Shown: positions 1 to 8,021 of the stretch, one piece after another
Position numbering within the stretch: the stretch's first letter is position 1
How the letters are laid out: each line of letters opens with the position of its first letter
Origin: CAYJLW01 sp964370965
GTDB taxonomy: Bacteria > Actinomycetota > Acidimicrobiia > UBA2766
Length of the DNA stretch: 8,917 nt
Direction of reading: 5' to 3'
Assembly: GCA_964370965.1 (NCBI GenBank)
Contig: CAYJLW010000118.1
Span: 1 to 8,917, forward strand
Notes under the pieces: model-generated
The model's database searches: none
Told to the model about the DNA's origin: nothing
Seen by the model: only the letters and a program-made list of their open reading frames with translations
Translations under genes and position numbers: made by a program

Positions 1-1699
<1,699 letters not shown>

Positions 1700-1703
<4 letters not shown>

Positions 1704-3397
1704 CGGCTCGCTCCCGCGGTCGTGTCCTTGATGTGCCAGGGCGACGGGTACCACCAGGAGGCAGGCTCCACGAGGCCGTCGTCGATGAGGATGTGCATGA
1801 GGTTGTACGGCACCGCCATGAGGCAGAGGCCGCCCGGGAACGACGTCTGGTGGCAGAGGTAGAGGCTCTCCACCGGGGTGCGGTAGCGGCAGAGCTCGGG
1901 CAGGGGCCGCTGCGTCCACCACTGGTCCTGGCAGTGGCGGGTGGCGTACCAGTTCCCGCCCACGAGACCGGCGTTGCGGAACTCCGAATCCTGGGGCGTG
2001 TTCACGTACACGTCCACGATGTTGGAGTCCGTCATGTTCGGCGCCAGCGTCCGCAGCATCTCCAGCATCTCGCCGGTGATCTGGTCCTTCTGGCGGTTGG
2101 CGGCGTCGGGGCCCTCCACGTGGTACTCCGGCGGGGGGAGCTCGATGTAGATCGGGGACAGGACGTGGTAGCCGTCGGGCGCCCGGGTGCGGTCGTAGGT
2201 GGTGGGCATGAGCACCGGCAGCGTCATCGAGGCCCGCCCCGTGGGCGTCTTCTTGCGCGAGTAGACGTCGCGCATCTGGGCGACGATGGAGTCCCAGTCG
2301 TCGCAGGGGTACAGCACCGAGCCCGGGTAGCCCACCCGCTCCACGAGCTCCTGCACCTGGCCGACGTAGCGGGGCAGTTCCCGGCAGATCACGTGGAGGA
2401 CGTAGAGGCTGCCGCCCTTCAGGCTGATGTCCTTGATCTTCTGGCGCAAGCCGGCGTCGGTGTGGCGGGGGCCGACGAGGCGCTGGAACGTCTGCTGCAC
2501 GTCCACGGCGGAGATCACCGCCTTGTCCGCCCAGATCGTCTTGCCCGCCGCGGCGGCGTCGTCGGCGAGGACGACGCCCCGCGCCCGGCCGTCGCGGATC
2601 ACGATCTCCTCGACGGGGGCGTTGACGAGGATGCGGGCGCCGTGGGCGATCGCGCAGCGGGCGATGGCGTGGGCGTAGGTGTGCATGCCGCCCTTCGGGG
2701 CGCCGGAGCCGTAGGAGGCGAGCAGGAACGAGCCGAACGCCTGCGCCGCCATGCCGTCCCAGGTGGGCGCCGCCCCGGAGTACCACGCACCTAGGCCCGT
2801 GATCGCCTTCAGGGCACCGGTCTCGAAGAACTCGTCGCACACGTCCACCAGGGAGCCCTCGAAGAACGTCGCCGGGAGCGCCCCCCCGGAGGCCTCCGTC
2901 CACGTCTTCACCCAGGGGAGGTCCTTCTGTTCGACGTCGAGCTCGGGCGGGAACGGCGGCGTCCAGAACGTGGAGCGGAGGATCTCCTTCAGGTGGGGGA
3001 AGATGAAGCCCATCATCCCCCCCCAGAAGTCGGCGTCCTTCTCGCTGAAGGGGCGCAGCGTCTCGGCCGCCTCCCGGAACGTCCAGCGGTTCCCGCCCAT
3101 GAACGCCCGGTTGTCCGACGTCACCGCCATGCCGTACTGGCCCCAGTAGGACATGCGGAACCCGTACTTGTGCAACTCGAGCTGCTCGAAGCCCGGGGCG
3201 GCGCCCCCGTAGAGCACGGAGGCATGCGGGTCGATGCGGAACCCCGGCTTCGGCTCCGTGTTCTCCTGCGCCCCGCCGATCTCGAGGCGGCTCTCCAGCA
3301 GGCAGACGCTGGCGCCGCTCTTGGCGAGGTAGGCGGCCAGCGTGGTGCCGTTGTGGCCGCCCCCGACGATGACGAAGTCGTACCTGGCGTCTGGCAT
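1700..3397 (-). CDS. Phytoene dehydrogenase-like FAD-dependent oxidoreductase, second gene of the tandem trio (divergent copy)
   Basis: 565 residues, ATG start at 3397-3395, TGA at 1702-1700. The start is preceded by a GAGGGGG Shine-Dalgarno that overlaps the stop region of the previous gene, only 12 nt upstream. The N-terminus carries a dinucleotide-binding fold, YDFVIVGGGHNG (G12-x-G14-x-x-G17), with the acidic strand-2 end E35 and the pair GG41-42. The end matches the family's C-terminal FAD segment in position but is altered: SLYLCHQTSFPGGL (C515) and then CLMAVPYN, where the other two copies have CG-x4-PGG and a Gly-rich GYxA-type stretch. Fold and length fit the COG1233/PYROXD2-like family. 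It is the most diverged of the three at this site, so it may bind FAD differently or act as a partner subunit. The ATGA overlap with the next gene indicates co-translation. The substrate is not identifiable. Confidence 0.9.
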
Positions 3398-3409
3398 CTG
3401 GCGTCCCCC

Positions 3410-5065
3410 TCAGTAGGTGCGGCCTTCGCGCTCCCACACCTGGGGGAGGCCGAGGTCCTCGACGATCACCTTCATGGCGTTGTAGCCCGCCGCCGCGTGC
3501 ACCCCGCCGCCGGGGTAGGCGGAGGGGCCGCAGAGGTAGAGACCCGGGATCTCGGTGGCGTAGCGGTGCGCCTCGGGGAACGGCCGCACGAGCGCCCCCT
3601 GGTCGCCGGAGAGCTCCCCGGAGGAGAAGTCGCCGTTGATCATGCGGTTCTTCTCCTCCATGTCCGGGGGGACGTAGAGCTTGTCGCCGATGACGTTGTC
3701 CCGGGTCATGTTGGGGGCGTAGGCGGCGAAGCGGGCGAGGAAGCGGTCGTTGTAGGTGCGGCGCACGTCCTCCCACTCCGCGGCGGAGAGCTCGTCGGCC
3801 GACGGCATGAAGAACCAGCCCGTGAGGGAGTGCCTGCCCGGCGGCGCCTGGGTCTTGTCCCACAGCGTGTTCACCCACGTGCCCGCCCCCGGGTTGTCCG
3901 GCACCCAGCCCCCGTAGGCCTGGCGGATGTAGCGGATCATCTCCGTGGGGTCGTCGAAGCCGACCACCGTGTAGGAGCAGCGGTCGATCTCGGGGTCCCA
4001 ACGGGCGGACTTGTAACGGGGCGGTTCCCACAGCGCCCAGGCGGTCGTCCCCAGGACGTGGCTGGGGCCGAAGCGGAAGTTCTTCACCCGGCGCCGCCAC
4101 AGCTCCGAGAGGTGCTCGGGGCCCACCATGTCCCAGAGGGTGTCGCGGAGGTTGGCGTTGGACGCCACGACCCGGGCGCGGAACTCCTCGCCCCCCCGGA
4201 TGCGGACGCCCTCGACGCCGTCGGACCCGACGAGGATCTTCTCCACCTTGGAGTTCTCCCGGAACGTGACGCCCTCGCGCAGGCAGGCCTGCTTCATCGC
4301 CTTCGCCAGCGTGTGAGTGCCGCCCACGGAGATGTACCAGGTGCCGGGCATGGCGAAGCAGGCGAAGAGGACGCCCATGCCGCCGCCGGCCTCGTCGATG
4401 GGCAGGCCCCACTCGATGCAGACCCGGTACATGAGGGTGCGGAACTCGGGGGACTCGAAGAGCTCGTCGATGACGACCTTGGGGGTCTTCATCGCCAGGT
4501 ACGGGTCGAGGCCCACCGCCGCCATCATCGCCTCCACGATCGGGCCCATGGCGGCGCCGCCCGGCGGGGCGTCCTTCGGGGGCGGGGAGTAGATGCCCGA
4601 GCCCATCACGAACCCGGCGTTCATCTCGACGGCGTCGCCCCGGCCGGGCGACCCGGCGTAGTGCGTCTTGCGGTACAGGTCGCAGTAGGTGTCGGCGTCG
4701 GCCTTGGAGTAGCGGGCGACGGAGGCGTGCGTGCGGTCGAGGGCCTCAAGGGTGTGGACGACGATGGGCGGGCGGCCGTCGGAGAAGGCGATGCCGGCCT
4801 GCGCCTCGGGCTTCACCATGCGGGCACCCAGGGACTCGAGGTCGAAGTCCCAGTAGAAGGGCATCACGTCGATGAACTCCATGTACTGGGCGTGCATGTT
4901 GTGATAGAAGCCCGGAACCACGGGCTCCTCGGTGTTCACCCCGCCGCCCTCTTCGTGGCGGCGCTCCAGCATGAGCACCCGCCGGCCCGCCCGCTGGAGG
5001 TACGCCGCCGTGCACATGCCGTTGTGGCCGGCGCCGACGACGATGACGTCGTACTCCTCCGCCAC
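3410..5065 (-). CDS. Phytoene dehydrogenase-like FAD-dependent oxidoreductase, first gene of the tandem trio
   Basis: 551 residues, starting at a GTG (5065-5063) with an AAGGGGG-type Shine-Dalgarno just upstream; stop TGA at 3412-3410. This start places the Rossmann motif right at the N-terminus: YDVIVVGAGHNG (G11-x-G13-x-x-G16), then LERRHEEGGG with E34. The C-terminus holds the full family signature PGLYLCGPSAYPGGGV (about 507-522) followed by HAAAGYNAMKVIVED, the best match to consensus of the three copies. This is the COG1233 superfamily that includes carotenoid desaturases (CrtI), PYROXD2 and retinol saturase. Its members carry FAD and act on hydrophobic polyenes or lipids, often at membranes. 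It is the promoter-proximal gene, divergent from a TetR regulator across 122 bp. The exact reaction and substrate are not deducible from sequence. Confidence 0.92.
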   Translation of the reverse strand: MAEEYDVIVVGAGHNGMCTAAYLQRAGRRVLMLERRHEEGGGVNTEEPVVPGFYHNMHAQYMEFIDVMPFYWDFDLESLGARMVKPEAQAGIAFSDGRPPIVVHTLEALDRTHASVARYSKADADTYCDLYRKTHYAGSPGRGDAVEMNAGFVMGSGIYSPPPKDAPPGGAAMGPIVEAMMAAVGLDPYLAMKTPKVVIDELFESPEFRTLMYRVCIEWGLPIDEAGGGMGVLFACFAMPGTWYISVGGTHTLAKAMKQACLREGVTFRENSKVEKILVGSDGVEGVRIRGGEEFRARVVASNANLRDTLWDMVGPEHLSELWRRRVKNFRFGPSHVLGTTAWALWEPPRYKSARWDPEIDRCSYTVVGFDDPTEMIRYIRQAYGGWVPDNPGAGTWVNTLWDKTQAPPGRHSLTGWFFMPSADELSAAEWEDVRRTYNDRFLARFAAYAPNMTRDNVIGDKLYVPPDMEEKNRMINGDFSSGELSGDQGALVRPFPEAHRYATEIPGLYLCGPSAYPGGGVHAAAGYNAMKVIVEDLGLPQVWEREGRTY

Positions 5066-5187
5066 TTCGCCCCCTTCCCTCTCCCTTGCCGAGGCTGCCC
5101 CTCGCGCCCGGGCACTGTAACATATGACGCGATCTGTCGCACTGTCGTGTGCCCGGCCGTGGGGTCGGGCGGGACGTGAGGGGCGTG
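5066..5187. promoter_or_regulatory. Divergent promoter/operator region between the oxidoreductase operon and tetR
   Basis: This 122-bp spacer contains the only AT-richer patch in the neighbourhood, around 5116-5136. For the leftward operon a plausible promoter is ACGACA (5148-5143), an 18-bp spacer, then TATGTT (5124-5119), leaving a leader of about 50 nt. Repeat motifs surround it. CTGTCG occurs twice, 8 bp apart (5134-5139 and 5142-5147). GCACTGT occurs twice, 27 bp apart (5112-5118 and 5139-5145). GCGA-TCTG-TCGC is a small dyad (5129-5140). CCGGGCAC (5108-5115) and GTGCCCGG (5149-5156) form an 8-bp inverted repeat enclosing the promoter. Divergent TetR genes commonly bind such shared regions, so operator function is a reasonable inference. 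Which motif is the operator cannot be decided here. Confidence 0.55.
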
Positions 5188-5775
5188 ATGGCCGAGCCGG
5201 CCCGGGACCAGTCCACGGAGGAGCGCATCCTCGACGCCGGACGCGCGTGCTTCTCCCGCTTCGGGTTCCGCAAGACCGTCATGGAGGACATCGCCCGGGA
5301 GGCCGACCTCTCCCGGGGGAGCCTCTACCGCTACTTCCCGGACAAGGAGGCGCTCTACCGGGCGGTGAGCGAGCGGGAGACGCGGCGGTTCCTCGCCGAC
5401 GCCGTGGCTCGCACGTCCCGGCTGCGGAGCCTGGAGTCCAAGATCGAGCGGGTGGCGCTCGCCGCCATGGAGTTCCTGCGGGAGAACCCGATGAACGCGG
5501 CGATGGCCGAGACCGACCCCGAGGCGTTCGCGGCGGCGGTGACCACCAACGCCCAGGGTCTCCTGGCGCTCTCAGTCGAGGCGATCGCCCCCATGGTGAG
5601 TGACGCCGCCGCCACCGGCGAGGTCCGCCCCGGGGTGGATCCCCGCCGGGCCGCGGAATGGATCGTGCGCGCCGTCGTGTCCCTCGTGTCCACGCCGTCC
5701 GTCACGTTCGACCGCGACGACCCCGCCGCTCTGGGGGCGTTCCTGCGCGAGTTCCTCGTCCGGGGCCTGCGGTGA
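5188..5775 (+). CDS. TetR/AcrR-family transcriptional regulator
   Basis: 195 residues from the ATG at 5188, the typical TetR length. The N-terminal domain is a classic TetR helix-turn-helix: EERILDAGRACFSRFGFRKT (11-30), then VMEDIAREADLSRGSLYRYF (31-50) and PDKEALYRAV. The mostly helical remainder would be the ligand-binding and dimerisation domain and has no recognisable ligand signature. I prefer the ATG at 5188, with AGGGG at 5179-5183, over the in-frame GTG codons at 5149, 5176 and 5185, because it places the HTH at the usual distance from the N-terminus. A GTG start cannot be excluded. It is divergent from three FAD oxidoreductases and probably represses them and itself until a substrate or metabolite binds. 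The stop is followed immediately by artefactual G/C runs, so its downstream context is uncertain. Confidence 0.92.
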   Translation: MAEPARDQSTEERILDAGRACFSRFGFRKTVMEDIAREADLSRGSLYRYFPDKEALYRAVSERETRRFLADAVARTSRLRSLESKIERVALAAMEFLRENPMNAAMAETDPEAFAAAVTTNAQGLLALSVEAIAPMVSDAAATGEVRPGVDPRRAAEWIVRAVVSLVSTPSVTFDRDDPAALGAFLREFLVRGLR

Positions 5776-5824
5776 GGGTTTGGGGGGGGCCCCCCCCCCC
5801 CGGGGGGGGGGGGGGGGGCCCACC
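5776..5824. other. G/C homopolymer stretch next to the scaffold gap (probable artefact)
   Basis: Straight after the tetR stop the sequence becomes about 8 G, 12 C and 17 G in succession, then CCCACC and the Ns. This resembles the poly-C at the window start and suggests poly-G-contaminated contig ends joined during scaffolding. It could in principle fold into a perfect G/C hairpin, but its position against an N gap makes an artefact far more likely than a terminator. Confidence 0.82.
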
Positions 5825-5834
5825 NNNNNNNNNN
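5825..5834. other. Scaffold gap (10 N)
   Basis: Exactly ten N residues, a standard placeholder for a gap of unknown or estimated size. The true distance between tetR and the SDR gene, and any gene lying between them, cannot be known from this window. Confidence 0.98.
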
Positions 5835-5846
5835 ACGTACGTGAGT

Positions 5847-5877
5847 TCTCAGCCTCCAACCTCCTGAGACGAGGAGG
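5847..5877 (+). promoter_or_regulatory. Leader with Shine-Dalgarno-sequestering hairpin and competing stem
   Basis: The SDR gene has a perfect AGGAGG ribosome-binding site (5872-5877), 5 nt from its ATG. Six nt upstream of it is the exact complement CCTCCT (5860-5865), giving a 6-bp stem with loop GAGACG that would hide the site. A second stem, TCTCAG (5847-5852) with CTGAGA (5864-5869), shares bases 5864-5865 and the first loop, so the two stems exclude each other. A further CCTCC at 5853-5857 could also pair with the site. This layout resembles a small translational switch. The stems are short and only 48 nt of leader are available after the gap, so function is speculative. Confidence 0.35.
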
Positions 5878-5882
5878 CGACG

Positions 5883-6824
5883 ATGCTGGAAGGCAAGACT
5901 GCGATCGTGACGGGGGCGGGCAGGGGCCTGGGGAGGGCGCACGCCATGGCGCTCGCCGCGCACGGCGCGCGTGTGGTCGTGAACGACCCGGGAGGGGACG
6001 TCCACGGTGCGGGCGGCGGAGGCGCCGCTGCGGACGTCGCCGCCGAGATCCGCGCCGCGGGGGGCGAGGCGGTCGCCAACACCGACTCATGCGCGGACTT
6101 CGCCGCCGCCGAGGCGATGGTGGCCCAGGCCGTGGACACCTACGGCGGCCTCGACGTCCTCGTGAACAACGCCGGGATCCTCCGGGACCGCACGATCTTC
6201 AACATGACCGAGGACGAGTGGGACGCCGTGATGCACGTCCACCTCAAGGGCACCTTCGCCCCCACCCGTCACGCCTGCGCCTACTGGCGGGCCGAGGCCA
6301 AGGCGGGGCGCCCCCGACCCGGCCGCGTGATCTGCACCACGTCCCAGTCCGGTCTCTTCGCCAACCCGGGCCAGGCGAACTACGCCGCCGCCAAGGCCGG
6401 CATCGCCGCCTTCACGCAGGTGGTGGCGATGGAGATGGAGCGCTTCGGCGTGACGGCGAACGCGATCGCCCCGGCCGCGCGCACCCGCATGAGCGAGAGC
6501 CTCATCGGCCCCGCGCCGGAGGGCTTCGACCCGATGGCCCCCGAGAACGTGAGCCCGATGGTCGTCTGGCTCGCCTCCGACGACGCCCACTGGGTCACCG
6601 GCCAGGTCTTCCACATGATGGCGGGCCGCTGCGACCGTATCGAGGGGTGGCGGATCACGGGGTCGCGGACCCACTTGGGCGGCATCTGGGGGGTGCACGA
6701 CGTCGCTGGCGCCGCCCGGGCGCTCTTCGGCGTGCGGCCCGGGGGCATCGCCGGCGCCCTCGGTGCCGAGGAGGCCGTGGCCGCCACCGGCATCGGCCAG
6801 GCCCGCCTGCAGCGCGGGACGTAG
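5883..6824 (+). CDS. SDR-family dehydrogenase, MFE-2/(3R)-hydroxyacyl-CoA dehydrogenase-like
   Basis: 313 residues, ATG at 5883 with a strong GAGGAGG site, stop TAG at 6822. It has the classical SDR cofactor motif TGAGRGLG (10-17), then VVVNDPGGD (31-39), with D35 in the pattern typical of NAD-preferring enzymes. NNAG is at 95-98, and the catalytic Ser-Tyr-Lys are S154, Y167 and K171 in NYAAAKAG. Several stretches closely recall the N-terminal dehydrogenase of peroxisomal MFE-2 (HSD17B4): GGDVHGAG, GGEAVANTDS, NNAGILRDR, VHLKGTF and the NAIAPAARTRM region. That enzyme oxidises (3R)-hydroxyacyl-CoA or 17-beta-hydroxysteroids, so a beta-oxidation or steroid-related role is likely. The usual catalytic Asn is replaced by H120, as in MFE-2 as I recall it. 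The protein lacks hydratase and SCP2 domains. The exact substrate is not determined. Adjacency to tetR crosses the scaffold gap. Confidence 0.9.
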   Translation: MLEGKTAIVTGAGRGLGRAHAMALAAHGARVVVNDPGGDVHGAGGGGAAADVAAEIRAAGGEAVANTDSCADFAAAEAMVAQAVDTYGGLDVLVNNAGILRDRTIFNMTEDEWDAVMHVHLKGTFAPTRHACAYWRAEAKAGRPRPGRVICTTSQSGLFANPGQANYAAAKAGIAAFTQVVAMEMERFGVTANAIAPAARTRMSESLIGPAPEGFDPMAPENVSPMVVWLASDDAHWVTGQVFHMMAGRCDRIEGWRITGSRTHLGGIWGVHDVAGAARALFGVRPGGIAGALGAEEAVAATGIGQARLQRGT

Positions 6825-6864
6825 CCGTCGGGGGCGGTGCGGGGCGCCGGGGGCCAGGGCTTGC

Positions 6865-6963
6865 GGGGCGCCCTGTCGGTGGTACCGGCCGGGGCCCAGG
6901 GGGGGTGCAGACGGTCGGGGCCCGGAGTGGCCCTGCTGCGGGTCGGGGCCTTGGACGAGGGGC
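6865..6963. repeat. Imperfect long direct repeat, copy A
   Basis: This copy runs from GGGGCGCCCTG to a 28-bp block at 6936-6963 that begins CTGCGGGTCGGGGCC. It matches 6973-7078 in the same orientation. Shared landmarks in order are GGGGCGCCCTG, TACCGGCCGG versus TTCCGGCCGG, a G-rich run, GGAGTGG, and the exact 28-bp block. The period shifts from 108 bp at the left edge to 115 bp at the right, so small indels separate the copies. It is non-coding. Confidence 0.75.
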
Positions 6964-6980
6964 GCCGGGGTCGGGGCGCC
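6961..6980. terminator. GC-rich hairpin between the repeat copies, possible bidirectional terminator
   Basis: GGCGCC at 6961-6966 and again at 6975-6980 are self-complementary and form a 6-bp all-G/C stem with an 8-nt loop. It sits in the convergent spacer about 135 nt past the SDR stop and about 70 nt past the sulfurtransferase stop. No U tract follows on either strand. A terminator role is inferred from position only, and GC-rich sequence yields such stems readily. Confidence 0.3.
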
Positions 6981-7078
6981 CTGCCCGCGGTTCCGGCCGG
7001 GACCCAGGACGGGGGGTGTGCGGGGAGTGGGCGACCCGGAACGGCGGCTACTGCGGGTCGGGGCCTTGGACGAGGGGC
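6973..7078. repeat. Imperfect long direct repeat, copy B, overlapping the 3' end of the sulfurtransferase
   Basis: This is the second copy of the unit at 6865-6963, ending in the identical 28-bp block at 7051-7078. The block lies inside the sulfurtransferase reading frame and encodes its last residues (PLVQGPDPQ, minus strand). The stop TAG (7050-7048) follows directly at the boundary of the block. In copy A the equivalent triplet is CTG rather than CTA, so only copy B supplies a stop in that frame. Confidence 0.75.
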
Positions 7079-7905
7079 CGGGCTGGGTCCGTGGCCCACT
7101 CGAAGAAGGCGCCGTCGTGGACGGCGACGCCGCCCGCACCGAGGATCTCCAACGCCGCGAGGGCCACGGTGGCGGCGTGGCCGATGGCGCACGTCGCCAC
7201 TGTGCGCTCGGGGAGGGCGGCGGGGTCGATGCCGGCGGCGAGGAACAGCTCCGCCAGGCGACCCGGTTCGGCGAAGGCTCCCTCGGTGTCCACGATGTCG
7301 GTGTAGGGGACGTTCACGGCGCCCGGGATGTGGCCGCTGCGTTCGACGTCCGGGTTCCCGGCGTACATCTCCTGGGGCCGGGCGTCCACGACGAGGGCGG
7401 CGGCGGTGACGTCGTCTGCCCCGGCGCGCAGCTCCGGGCGGGGCGCCACCGTGAACCCCGGGCCCGGCCCGGGGGTGACCACCTCGGCGGACACCGGCCG
7501 GCCCGCCGCCCCCCAGCCGGGCCAGCCCCCGTCGAGCACACGGGCACGGTCGTGGCCGGCATGGCGCAGCGCCCACCACACCCGGCAGGCGAAGGCGCCG
7601 TGGTGGTCGTCGTAGGCCACGACCACCGTTTCGTCCTCGATCCCCCAACCCCCTGCCGTTGCGGCGAGCGTCTCGGCGCCGGCGACCTGGAACGGCACGG
7701 GCTGGGCGGGATCGACGACGTCGGCGGTCCAGTCCACGAACACCGCCCCGGGGATGTGCGCGGCGTCGTAGTCCTCGCGTTTCACGGGTGGCCAGCCCTC
7801 GAAGTCCCCGCGCACGTCCAGCACCCGCACCTGCGGATGGCCGAAGTGGGCCTGCAGCCAGTCGCCGCTCACGAGCGGCCCCGGCGGCACTTCGATCCCG
7901 GCCAT
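7048..7905 (-). CDS. Two-domain rhodanese-type sulfurtransferase (TST/MST family)
   Basis: 285 residues, ATG at 7905-7903 with GAGGAG 6-7 nt upstream, stop TAG at 7050-7048. The frame continues upstream, but those residues are low-complexity Pro/Arg, so this start is preferred. Two rhodanese domains are present. Domain 1 (about 10-135) has VRVLDVRG, YDAAHIPGAVFVDW, VVAYDDHHGAFACRVWWALRHAGH and VLDGGWPGW. Domain 2 (about 150-275) has VVDARPQEMYAG, SGHIPGAVNVPY and the active-site cysteine C239 in TCAIGHAAT. Family enzymes move sulfane sulfur from thiosulfate or 3-mercaptopyruvate to a thiol or cyanide acceptor via a cysteine persulfide, usually in the cytoplasm. The loop C-A-I-G-H-A differs from the usual CRKGVT (thiosulfate) and CGSGVT (mercaptopyruvate) forms, so donor specificity cannot be assigned. 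The last codons come from a repeated element. The gene is divergent from an MDMPI-like gene. Confidence 0.9.
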   Translation of the reverse strand: MAGIEVPPGPLVSGDWLQAHFGHPQVRVLDVRGDFEGWPPVKREDYDAAHIPGAVFVDWTADVVDPAQPVPFQVAGAETLAATAGGWGIEDETVVVAYDDHHGAFACRVWWALRHAGHDRARVLDGGWPGWGAAGRPVSAEVVTPGPGPGFTVAPRPELRAGADDVTAAALVVDARPQEMYAGNPDVERSGHIPGAVNVPYTDIVDTEGAFAEPGRLAELFLAAGIDPAALPERTVATCAIGHAATVALAALEILGAGGVAVHDGAFFEWATDPARPLVQGPDPQ

Positions 7906-8021
7906 CACCGGCTCCTCTCGACTGTCGGCCTCGGGCCGGGAGGACCGTAGCCGACAGCCGGGGCGGGATGCGGGGTAGGTTGACGGGGCCGGGGTGGGTA
8001 CGAGCCGACAGGGGGCAGGAC
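7906..8021. promoter_or_regulatory. Divergent promoter region with three GCCGACAG motifs
   Basis: This 116-bp spacer separates two divergent genes. An exact 8-bp inverted repeat, CTGTCGGC (7922-7929) and GCCGACAG (7950-7957), is followed by a third copy GCCGACAG at 8004-8011. The third copy overlaps the Shine-Dalgarno AGGGGG (8010-8015) of the rightward gene. A weak rightward promoter could be CCGACA (7951-7956), a 19-bp spacer and TAGGTT (7976-7981). TTGACG (7980-7985) is another -35-like hexamer without a well-placed -10. Repeated motifs in a divergent spacer suggest a shared regulator, but no regulator gene for this pair is in view. Confidence 0.45.

Larger units (their letters stand above)
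6825..7047. other. Convergent intergenic region, very GC-rich and repeat-bearing
   Basis: This 223-bp stretch lies between the 3' ends of the SDR gene and the sulfurtransferase. Open frames through it have low-complexity Pro/Arg/Gly/Ala composition and no recognisable domain, so I see no gene. It contains the direct-repeat pair described separately and an 11-bp direct repeat TGCGGGGCGCC at 6838-6848 and 6862-6872. It also has several G-rich stretches able to form hairpins. Transcription from both sides must end in or near it, probably at GC-rich hairpins without U tracts, as is common in high-GC actinobacteria. Confidence 0.6.

Noticed and set aside
2993..5179. Very long open frame on the plus strand opposite the oxidoreductase genes
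   Set aside because: It is antisense to two genes with clear family motifs, has low-complexity Val/Ala/Arg/His-rich composition and no domain. Such open frames are expected in very GC-rich coding DNA.
5149..5187. Earlier GTG start for the TetR regulator
   Set aside because: It would add 13 Gly/Arg/Val-rich residues and overlap the inverted repeat. The ATG at 5188 gives the usual TetR N-terminus, though the GTG at 5185 is not formally excluded.
5776..5824. G/C hairpin as tetR terminator
   Set aside because: It is made of pure homopolymers against an N gap and matches the poly-C artefact at the window start.
7659..8021. N-terminal extension of the MDMPI-like protein
   Set aside because: The upstream part is Arg/Pro-rich, antisense to the sulfurtransferase, and the family normally starts near the helix that begins at 8022.
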